This document shows, one piece after another, positions 1-5,808 of a stretch of 16,534 bases of DNA. The notes under the pieces were generated by a model. It searched no databases and was not told the DNA's origin. It worked only from the letters and a program-made list of their open reading frames with translations. The translations under genes were made by a program, and so were the position numbers. Source of the DNA: Lysobacterales bacterium CG02_land_8_20_14_3_00_62_12. Its GTDB lineage: Bacteria; Pseudomonadota; Gammaproteobacteria; Xanthomonadales; Ahniellaceae. Numbering within the stretch: the stretch's first letter is position 1; each line of letters begins with the position of its first letter. The stretch covers positions 1-16,534 of the forward strand of contig PEUI01000110.1 in NCBI GenBank assembly GCA_002785585.1. Reading direction: 5' to 3'.

Positions 1-1
1 C

Positions 2-766
2 CCCGGTTTGTTGGCGCTGGAGTTGTTGCCAGAGGGCGCGCCACGACAGTTGACCTTGCCGGTGGAATCGGCCGCCGCGCTGGCCGAGGTGATCGCTGAA
101 GATCTGGCGCGATTGCTGCCGGGGGTTGCGGAGTTGGGTTTGGCGATTGCCGCTGCGCTCTACGATTCGGCGCAGGTGTTGCGACCGGGCTGGCCGCTGT
201 TTGCGGCGCTGGCACGTCTGCATGCGCGGGCCCCGGGCGCCAGCGATGGGCCGACCATCAGTTGTTTCGGTGCGGCGGCCGGGCGCATGGCCGATGCGGT
301 ACTGGAGCCCGAAGCCGGTTTGATCGGCAGTCCCTTGTTGCTGTTGCCGTGGACCCTGATTGGTAGCGCCGATCAGGCCAGCGCGGTCGGCGCCGAGATG
401 GAAGCGCGCTTTACCGAAACCGGATTGGCGGCGGCGCGCACCGCCTTGTTTCTCAACGAAGCGTTCTCCATTCACATTGAGCAGGCGCGGTTTCTTACCC
501 ATCTCGATTTGTGCGCGCTGGCGTCGATGCAATACCAGCACGCCGATCTGGCCGGGCTGTGGGCGCTGGTCGAATGTGCCTTACTGTCGCCGCAGGCGGA
601 CGAATCCTGCAGCAGTCCCGCTGGCGATATTTATCGCTGGCAGGGCGGTGTACTCGGTCGCCAATCGGGACCGGCGTCGGCCGAGTCGCTGGCCGCTGCT
701 GAGGAGCGGCGGCGGTACCGGGCGATTCTTGCCGCCCACGGATTGCCGCTGCGGGAGTCGCCGTAG
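2..766 (+). CDS. Unrecognised protein, 3' part of gene (5' end outside window)
   Basis: The reading frame is already open at base 2 and ends at a TAG at 764-766. The first possible start in view is a TTG at 8, with no ribosome site visible, so the gene most likely begins upstream and only its C-terminal ~250 residues are present. The protein is rich in Ala, Leu and Arg, looks alpha-helical and soluble, and has no obvious signal peptide, membrane segment or catalytic motif. The stretch around residues 95-190 has the most varied composition, with aromatic residues, His and Cys; it includes FLNEAFSIHIEQARFLTHL and is probably the conserved core. The frame holds GC-rich third positions throughout and is followed 57 bp later by the DUF1820 start on the same strand. 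I do not recognise the family and assign no function. Confidence 0.6.
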   Translation, partial: PGLLALELLPEGAPRQLTLPVESAAALAEVIAEDLARLLPGVAELGLAIAAALYDSAQVLRPGWPLFAALARLHARAPGASDGPTISCFGAAAGRMADAVLEPEAGLIGSPLLLLPWTLIGSADQASAVGAEMEARFTETGLAAARTALFLNEAFSIHIEQARFLTHLDLCALASMQYQHADLAGLWALVECALLSPQADESCSSPAGDIYRWQGGVLGRQSGPASAESLAAAEERRRYRAILAAHGLPLRESP

Positions 767-811
767 TGAACCTTGGCGGCGCGCGGCAAACCACCACCGC
801 CACGCTTGCGG

Positions 812-817
812 CACAAT
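812..817 (+). promoter_or_regulatory. Possible -10 box placing transcription start at the DUF1820 ATG
   Basis: CACAAT matches four of six positions of TATAAT and ends six bases before the ATG at 824. There is no Shine-Dalgarno sequence in front of that ATG. If the box is used, the mRNA would start at or next to the start codon (leaderless). No convincing -35 hexamer lies at the usual distance, so support is only moderate. Confidence 0.3.
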
Positions 818-823
818 AGACGT

Positions 824-1150
824 ATGCGCAAAGCCCGGCTCTACAAAGTCAGCTTCCTCAGTCTTGGCAAGAGCTACGAGCTCTATGCGAAGACCGTGCA
901 ATCCAGCGATCTGTGGGGATTCACGACGATTGCCGATTTGGTCTTCGGCGTCACCAATGAACACCTGATCGTCGATCCAGCCGAAGAGAAACTGCGCGAA
1001 GAGTTCAAAGATACCGCCGTGCTGCATTTGCCGATCCAAAGCATTTTGCGCATCGAAGAAGTGGAACGGCGCGGCACCGCCCAGATCAAAGACGCCAGCA
1101 CCGGCGAAAAAGTCAGTCCATTTCCGATTGCGCCGCCGCGTCCGCGCTAG
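824..1150 (+). CDS. DUF1820 family protein
   Basis: This 108-residue protein begins MRKARLYKVSFLSLGKSYE, the start typical of DUF1820 proteins, small cytoplasmic proteins of about 100-110 residues found in Pseudomonas, xanthomonads and relatives. Their biochemical role is unknown to me. The ATG at 824 is preferred over an in-frame start at 773, because the 17 extra residues are Arg/Pro-rich and unlike the family. The middle part (GFTTIADLVFGV...LIVDPAEEKLREEF) and the ILRIEEVERRGTAQI segment are the conserved-looking blocks; the C-terminal ~20 residues are Pro/Arg-rich and probably disordered. No signal peptide or membrane helix is seen. The gene is probably a single transcription unit: a REP-like palindrome starts 25 bp after its TAG. 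Family assignment is from recall of the sequence pattern; function is not inferred. Confidence 0.85.
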   Translation: MRKARLYKVSFLSLGKSYELYAKTVQSSDLWGFTTIADLVFGVTNEHLIVDPAEEKLREEFKDTAVLHLPIQSILRIEEVERRGTAQIKDASTGEKVSPFPIAPPRPR

Positions 1151-1175
1151 CGTTGGCGTCAGACCGGAGACGTCG

Positions 1176-1207
1176 GTCGGCTCAAGGCGCGTAGCGCTGG
1201 AGCCGAC
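1176..1207 (-). repeat. REP-like palindrome, copy A (inverted relative to B and C)
   Basis: GTCGGCTC at 1176-1183 pairs with GAGCCGAC at 1200-1207 across a GC-rich loop. Read on the minus strand the copy gives TTTGTCGGCTCC...CTTGAGCCGACC, the same order as copies B and C. A and B therefore face each other, as in bacterial interspersed mosaic elements. It lies 25 bp after the DUF1820 stop and could act as a transcript-end hairpin, although no T-run follows. Confidence 0.75.
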
Positions 1208-1237
1208 AAATCCAGTTCCGCCGCAACTCTGACCTTT

Positions 1238-1269
1238 GTCGGCTCCGTGTCTGCGGTGCTTGAGCCGAC
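1238..1269 (+). repeat. REP-like palindrome, copy B
   Basis: GTCGGCTC at 1238-1245 and GAGCCGAC at 1262-1269 form an 8-bp inverted repeat. The flanks are shared with copy C: TTGTCGGCTCCG on the left and GCTTGAGCCGACCTAC followed by CAATCCCG on the right. The start of B is exactly 80 bp before the start of C, so the pair is a degenerate 80-bp tandem unit. Confidence 0.8.
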
Positions 1270-1317
1270 CTACGTCAATCCCGACACCCGGGCACCGACA
1301 TGGCAAACTCGGATATT

Positions 1318-1349
1318 GTCGGCTCCGCGCCGTTGGCGCTTGAGCCGAC
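1318..1349 (+). repeat. REP-like palindrome, copy C
   Basis: GTCGGCTC at 1318-1325 and GAGCCGAC at 1342-1349 form an 8-bp inverted repeat, with GCG-rich inner arms that extend the hairpin. The element ends 36 bp before the dnaG start, so it lies inside the dnaG leader or promoter region and may influence transcript stability or initiation. That influence is an inference from position only. Confidence 0.8.
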
Positions 1350-1385
1350 CTACACCAATCCCGCTTCCCGTCTCCTGCCTCTCGA

Positions 1386-3236
1386 ATGGCCCGTATTCCC
1401 GACCGCTTTATCGATGACTTGCTGGCCCGCACCGACATCGTCGAGGTGATCGAGGCGCGCTTGCCGTTGAAGCGCGCTGGCCGTGACTTCAAGGCCTGTT
1501 GCCCGTTTCATGATGAGCGCACGCCGTCGTTCAATGTCAGCCCGGGCAAACAGTTCTATCACTGCTTCGGCTGCGGTGCGCACGGCTCGGCGATCCGCTT
1601 TCTAATGGCGTTCGACCGTTTGGAGTTTGTCGATGCGGTCGAAGAATTGGCCGCGCGCCTCGGCTTGACCGTGCCCTACGAAGGCGGCGGGCCGCGCCAA
1701 CCCGAGGCCGAAGCCGACGCGATGTACGCGCTGTTGCAAGCGGCCGCCGGATTTTTTCAGCGGCAACTACCAATCAGCAGCACAGCGCAGGCCTACCTGA
1801 AACAGCGCGGCCTGGACGCCAGCATGGTGCAGAAATTCGCCATCGGCTATGCCCCCGACAGTTGGGACGCGCAGAAATTTGCGCTCGGCAGCGATCCGGA
1901 TCGATTGCGACTGTTGGACACGGTGGGCCTGTTGTCCACCGCCGAAAGTGGCAAGAGCAATTACGACAAGTTCCGCAATCGGTTGATGTTTCCGATCCAT
2001 GACCGACGCGGCCGGGTGATTGCTTTCGGCGGTCGGGTGATGACCACCGGCGAAGAGCCGAAATATCTGAACTCGCCGGAGACGCCGCTGTTTCACAAGG
2101 GCCGCGAGTTGTACGCGTTGCATCAGGTGCGGCTGGCGCACAGCAAAATACGCCGGTTGATCGTAGTCGAGGGCTACCTGGATGTGATCGCCCTGTTCCA
2201 GTACGGCATCACCGAGGCGGTGGCCACGCTCGGCACCGCCACCACCAAAGACCACGCCGAATTGCTGTTCCGCAATTCGGCGGATATCTATTTTTGTTTC
2301 GACGGTGATCGGGCCGGTCGCAGCGCCGCCTGGCGCGCGGTGGAATCTGTGTTGCCACGCATGAAAGACGGGCGCCAGGCATTCTTTTTGTTTTTACCCG
2401 AGGGGGAAGACCCGGATTCGCTGGTGCGCAAAGAAGGCAGCGCGGGCTTCGAAGCCCGCCTGCAACAAGCGCTGCCGTTGTCGGCGTTTTTTTTCGCCCA
2501 CCAGGAAACCGAAACCGATCCCACTACCGCCGATGGCCGGGCCCGGCTGGCGGAAAAATGCCGCGCTTTGATCGCGTTGATTCCGGACGGCGCGTTTCAC
2601 GATGGCATGCTCGCGATGCTGGTCGAAAAAAGTGCGATCAAATGGAACCTGGCGCCGACGCTCAGCATCGGCATGCGCGACAAAGCCGAAGAATTGCTTG
2701 ACCAGCGTCTGCGTCAGGCGCGCGGCGTAGCCGAGCCCAGCGAGCGGCCGGTACCGCGCGCCAGTGGCCGGCCGCCGGTGAGTTCGCCCAATCCGCGCCG
2801 CAGTCTGGTGCGCACCGTACTGGCCTTGCTGTTGCAGCAGCCGACGCTGGCGGCACTCATCGCGCCGCCGGATGCCTTCGCCCACCTCAAAGCGCCGGGC
2901 ATTCCGTTGTTGCTTGAGGTGCTGTCGATCTGCCGGGCGCGCAGCGGCATCACCACCGCCATCCTGCTCGAACAGTTCGAAGGGCGTGACGATCAAGCAG
3001 CGCTGACCCGGCTCGCGCTGACCGAGTTCCCCTCGGCAGCCGAACATTGGCACCACGAGTTTCTGGACGCGATCGAGCAACTCAACCAGCAAACGGCACA
3101 ACAGCAACTGGAAACCCTGATGCACAAGCAACAGTCCACCGCCCTGAGCGAACTGGAACGGGAGGAGCTGCGGGAACTGCTGAAGGGTCGCGTGCAGCGG
3201 CGTCGGCACACCGAAGATCGCGAGCCAAGGGGATAA
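1386..3236 (+). CDS. dnaG: DNA primase DnaG
   Basis: This 616-residue bacterial replicative primase synthesises RNA primers at the fork and works with the DnaB helicase. The N-terminal CHC2 zinc-binding domain is intact: C39-P-F-H42 and C60-F-G-C63, with KACCPFHDERTPSFNV and FGCGAHGSAI around them. The catalytic core contains the YDKFRNRLMFPI motif (residues 193-204). The TOPRIM domain follows, with VEGYLD (catalytic-type E262) and CFDGDRAG (metal-binding D306 and D308). After a Pro/Arg-rich linker at about 437-462, the C-terminal helical region (about 463-616) is expected to contact DnaB. It is slightly longer than the E. coli enzyme. The start follows KACCP-type family alignment; no Shine-Dalgarno sequence is visible before it. 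Unusually, neither rpsU nor rpoD flanks it: REP-like repeats lie upstream and an unrecognised membrane-protein gene starts 7 bp downstream. Confidence 0.97.
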   Translation: MARIPDRFIDDLLARTDIVEVIEARLPLKRAGRDFKACCPFHDERTPSFNVSPGKQFYHCFGCGAHGSAIRFLMAFDRLEFVDAVEELAARLGLTVPYEGGGPRQPEAEADAMYALLQAAAGFFQRQLPISSTAQAYLKQRGLDASMVQKFAIGYAPDSWDAQKFALGSDPDRLRLLDTVGLLSTAESGKSNYDKFRNRLMFPIHDRRGRVIAFGGRVMTTGEEPKYLNSPETPLFHKGRELYALHQVRLAHSKIRRLIVVEGYLDVIALFQYGITEAVATLGTATTKDHAELLFRNSADIYFCFDGDRAGRSAAWRAVESVLPRMKDGRQAFFLFLPEGEDPDSLVRKEGSAGFEARLQQALPLSAFFFAHQETETDPTTADGRARLAEKCRALIALIPDGAFHDGMLAMLVEKSAIKWNLAPTLSIGMRDKAEELLDQRLRQARGVAEPSERPVPRASGRPPVSSPNPRRSLVRTVLALLLQQPTLAALIAPPDAFAHLKAPGIPLLLEVLSICRARSGITTAILLEQFEGRDDQAALTRLALTEFPSAAEHWHHEFLDAIEQLNQQTAQQQLETLMHKQQSTALSELEREELRELLKGRVQRRRHTEDREPRG

Positions 3237-3243
3237 CCCGCCG

Positions 3244-4533
3244 ATGAAGATTCCGCAACCGCCAAGCGTCGCCGCCATACCGGTGCTGGCGTTCTGGCAG
3301 GACCCACGCGCCGCCCTGCGCTATCCCTTGCAGAGTGCCGCCTTGAGTACGATTGCCCTGTTTGCGGCGTTGCGCATTCTGGAGCTGTTGCCGATTGGGT
3401 TCATCCCCGTGCTGATTGTGCATCTGGTGATCAGCCTATCATTTTATCGCTACGCGGTAGCCGTGCTGTTTGATAGTGCCGATGGCAAAGCGGCGGCGCC
3501 GGAATACGCCTTCGGCTTGGATCAGGACCAGGCCTGGGATCAGATGAAGTTGCAATTCTTGCTCCTGGTTTTGGTGGTGTTCGGGTCGCTGGATTATCTC
3601 GGCCGATGGGGGCTGGTCTGGATCGTGTTTGTGGGGATCGCGACACCAGCAGCGACCATCTCACTGGCACTCCAACGCAACCTCTGGCAGGCGCTCAATC
3701 CGCTGCACTGGCTGCAGGTCATGTTCGCTTTTGGAGCGCCTTATCTGGTGGTGGGCGGGGTGGCGCTGGCGACCGCGGGGCTGCAGTTTTTTCTGCAGGC
3801 GTGGGGCCGCGGTCTGCTGCCGGAGTTTGTCGGCGAGCCGCTGCGCTGGTTGCTGACGAATACGCTGCTGGTGTTGAACTTTCACTTGATGGGCAATCTG
3901 ATCTTTCATTCGCGTGAGCGCATTGGCTACCGCATCCAGCCGGAGATCGCTTTGCCGGCGCGGCGTCACCAAAGTGATCCCGACCAGGGCTTGATCGATG
4001 CGGCACGCGCGCTCGCCGCCACCGGCGAGGCGGCGACCGCCAGCGCGCGAATCCGCGAGCAGATCGATGCGCATGGCGGCACGGTGGCCCTGCATGAGGT
4101 CTATCGCGAACTGTTAATGCAGAGCAACGCTGCCGACGAACTCCAGCGTCATGGCGAGAAATATCTGTTGATCCTGTTGGCCCAAGGATTGAACCAGCGC
4201 GCGGCGGTTCTGTTCGAAGGTTTGTTGCGGCGCGATCCGGCGTTCTGCCCAACTCCGGCCGAGGAGATTCAGCCGCTGGCACAGGCCTTGGCCCGGCTTG
4301 GGGCTAGCCAGCTGACTTTGCAACTATTGAAAAATGCCCTCCAGCGTTTTCCGAAACACCGGGCTGGTCCCGATCACGCCCTGTTGGCGGCGCGTTTGCT
4401 GATCGACAAACAGGGCGATGTGGCGGCCGCCCGCAAGCTGCTGCTCGACCAACGCGAGCGCTTTCCGGAGCATCCGCGCCGCGCCGATATCGACCGGCTG
4501 TTGGCGCAACTGGAAGCCGGATTCCCGAGCTGA
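3244..4533 (+). CDS. Membrane protein with about six TM helices and a TPR-like C-terminal domain
   Basis: I do not recognise this 429-residue protein. The N-terminal half has about six hydrophobic segments (roughly residues 31-48, 51-68, 103-119, 122-142, 160-184 and 199-221), without a cleavable signal peptide. The order and the NPLHWLQVMFAFGAPYLVV segment loosely resemble DUF4013-type membrane domains, but I would not claim membership. From about residue 245 the protein becomes a soluble series of paired amphipathic helices with Ala/Leu/Arg spacing like tetratricopeptide repeats (LIDAARALAATGEAATA, LAQALARLGASQLTLQLL and LLAARLLIDKQGDVAAARKLL). It is probably an inner-membrane protein with a cytoplasmic or periplasmic protein-binding tail. 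Its start is supported by AAGGGGA at 3227-3233, which overlaps the end of dnaG, so translation is probably coupled to the primase gene. Confidence 0.85.
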   Translation: MKIPQPPSVAAIPVLAFWQDPRAALRYPLQSAALSTIALFAALRILELLPIGFIPVLIVHLVISLSFYRYAVAVLFDSADGKAAAPEYAFGLDQDQAWDQMKLQFLLLVLVVFGSLDYLGRWGLVWIVFVGIATPAATISLALQRNLWQALNPLHWLQVMFAFGAPYLVVGGVALATAGLQFFLQAWGRGLLPEFVGEPLRWLLTNTLLVLNFHLMGNLIFHSRERIGYRIQPEIALPARRHQSDPDQGLIDAARALAATGEAATASARIREQIDAHGGTVALHEVYRELLMQSNAADELQRHGEKYLLILLAQGLNQRAAVLFEGLLRRDPAFCPTPAEEIQPLAQALARLGASQLTLQLLKNALQRFPKHRAGPDHALLAARLLIDKQGDVAAARKLLLDQRERFPEHPRRADIDRLLAQLEAGFPS

Positions 4534-4573
4534 TTTCGCGCTGGCCAAAGGTTCGCGCCCGGCATGGCCGCGC

Positions 4574-4587
4574 GCCGCCTGGGCGGC
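4574..4587. terminator. GC-rich dyad between the membrane-TPR gene and engB
   Basis: GCCGCC and GGCGGC form an inverted repeat around a two-base centre, or a 5-bp stem with a 4-base loop. It lies 41 bp after the upstream stop and 33 bp before the engB ATG. It may end or attenuate the dnaG transcript before engB, but there is no T-run, so this is only a candidate. Confidence 0.3.
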
Positions 4588-4607
4588 ATCGTTGGCTGAA
4601 ATTGCCA

Positions 4608-4613
4608 TACACT
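4608..4613 (+). promoter_or_regulatory. Possible -10 box placing transcription start at the engB ATG
   Basis: TACACT matches four of six positions of TATAAT and ends six bases before the ATG at 4620, the same geometry as at the DUF1820 gene. No Shine-Dalgarno sequence precedes the ATG. Together these suggest a leaderless engB transcript. A good -35 hexamer at 16-18 bp is lacking, so the call stays tentative. Confidence 0.3.
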
Positions 4614-4619
4614 GCCCGG

Positions 4620-5225
4620 ATGGCCGCCCACGATTCCCTGAAACTGCTCAATCGCGCCAGCTTTGTGCTGAGCGCGCCCACCCATCATGGTTTGCCCGCC
4701 GACAATGGCAGCGAAGTCGCCTTCGCCGGGCGCTCAAACGCGGGCAAGTCGAGCGCGCTGAATGCCCTCACCGGGCAGTCAACCTTGGCCCGGGTGTCAA
4801 AAACGCCGGGCCGCACCCAGCATCTGGTGGTGTTCGAGATCGACCCGGCGCGGCGCCTGATCGATCTGCCCGGTTATGGTTTTGCCAAGGTGCCGCTGGC
4901 CGTGCGCAATGCCTGGGGCGTGGCCATGGAAAACTATTTCCGCGAGCGCCAATCGCTGCGTGGACTGGTGATCTGTATGGATATCCGCCGTCCACTGACC
5001 GAGTTCGACCGGATCATGCTGGACTTTTGTGCGGCGCGCGGGCTGGATTGTCAGATCTTGTTGAGCAAGGCCGACAAGCTCAGTCGCGGGGCCGGTCTGA
5101 ATACCCTGCAAGCGGTGCGCAAGGCGCTGCTGGAAGGTGGCCTCACGGCCAGCGTGCAAGTGTTCTCGGCGCACGCGGGCACCGGGGTGGATGAAGCACG
5201 ATCCTGGGTGGTGGCGCGGTTGTAG
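4620..5225 (+). CDS. engB: Ribosome biogenesis GTP-binding protein EngB (YihA/YsxC)
   Basis: This 201-residue TrmE-Era-EngA-YihA-type GTPase of the EngB family is, from family knowledge, required for large ribosomal subunit assembly. All G motifs are visible: P-loop GRSNAGKSS (37-45); the switch I region KTPGRTQ (61-67), with the family's conserved threonines; G3 DLPGYG (82-87); G4 SKADK (149-153), with Ser where Thr is common; and G5 FSA (182-184). RRPLTEFD (123-130) is also typical. The ATG at 4620 is chosen over an in-frame TTG at 4602, because MAAHDSLKLLNRASFVLSA matches the usual family N-terminus. The gene ends 19 bp from the convergent SPOR gene. It lies downstream of the membrane-TPR gene on the same strand but may have its own promoter. 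Confidence 0.96.
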   Translation: MAAHDSLKLLNRASFVLSAPTHHGLPADNGSEVAFAGRSNAGKSSALNALTGQSTLARVSKTPGRTQHLVVFEIDPARRLIDLPGYGFAKVPLAVRNAWGVAMENYFRERQSLRGLVICMDIRRPLTEFDRIMLDFCAARGLDCQILLSKADKLSRGAGLNTLQAVRKALLEGGLTASVQVFSAHAGTGVDEARSWVVARL

Positions 5226-5227
5226 CG

Positions 5228-5240
5228 GCGGGCTGCCCGC
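5228..5240. terminator. Possible bidirectional hairpin between engB and the SPOR gene
   Basis: GCGGG at 5228-5232 pairs with CCCGC at 5236-5240 around a three-base loop, in the 19-bp gap between two convergent genes. The position suits a shared transcription end for both strands. No T-run follows on the plus strand and none is clear on the minus strand, so it would be a weak or Rho-assisted terminator. Confidence 0.4.
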
Positions 5241-5244
5241 GCAC

Positions 5245-5808
5245 TCAGCCGTTTTCGCGCAGCGCGATGGCCTCGATGCCACTGCTCTTGAGCGCTTCGC
5301 GGGCATGATCGAGTTCGCCCAAGTCGGCGTAGGGGCCCAAGCGCACCCGGAACCAATCCACCCCATTGACCGAAACCGGCGTGACCTGGGCGCGATAGCC
5401 GGACAGGGCGAGCTTGGCTTTCAGCGCATCGGCATCACTCTGGTTGCGAAACGAACCCGCCTGCAGGACCAGGCGTTTGCGCTCGGCACCGGCGGGTGCT
5501 GCTGGCGAGGGTTTGGCGCTCGCTGACTTGATTTCTTCATCGGGCACCACGACTTCCATTTCGGGCAGCACACTGTAGAAATCGAAGCGCGGTTTGGCGG
5601 TGGTCGTGGTCGCCGTTGGCGCGGTGGTCGGCGCTGGCGTTGGTGCCGGTTCGGTCTCGCGCAACTTGGGCGCCCAGCCCTTGAACAAAATTACCGCCGC
5701 CAGGCCAAGACCGATCAGAATCCCGCACAGCAGCCATACCCAGAACGGCAGGTCGGCGCGTCGTGGCGCGCTGGCGCGGGTGGCCTGGGGACTGCGTTTG
5801 GCCGCCAT
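5245..5808 (-). CDS. SPOR domain protein, FtsN-like
   Basis: This 187-residue bitopic inner-membrane protein has the layout of FtsN-like cell-division proteins. A short basic cytoplasmic N-terminus is followed by one membrane helix (about 22-43), then a Pro/Thr/Ala-rich periplasmic linker (50-110) and a C-terminal SPOR domain (about 111-185). The SPOR domain includes LQAGSFRNQSDADALKAKL and WFRVRLGPY, its typical ends. From family knowledge, SPOR binds denuded glycan strands at the septum. The linker contains FDFYSVLPEMEVVVPD (about 75-90), a conserved-looking patch close to the membrane that may bind a divisome partner. Its ATG overlaps the argS stop codon (TGATG), so translation is coupled to argS; a GTG one codon earlier is an alternative start. 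True FtsN orthology is not proven, as other SPOR proteins share this layout. Confidence 0.88.
   Translation of the reverse strand: MAAKRSPQATRASAPRRADLPFWVWLLCGILIGLGLAAVILFKGWAPKLRETEPAPTPAPTTAPTATTTTAKPRFDFYSVLPEMEVVVPDEEIKSASAKPSPAAPAGAERKRLVLQAGSFRNQSDADALKAKLALSGYRAQVTPVSVNGVDWFRVRLGPYADLGELDHAREALKSSGIEAIALRENG

Noticed and set aside
581..1492. 303-codon minus-strand frame spanning the DUF1820 gene, the REP-like repeats and the dnaG start
   Set aside because: It crosses unrelated genes and repeats, so it cannot be a single conserved protein. There is no ribosome site or motif.
2394..3278. 294-codon minus-strand frame opposite the dnaG 3' half
   Set aside because: It is a shadow of dnaG codons, Gln/Arg-rich with no recognisable domain.
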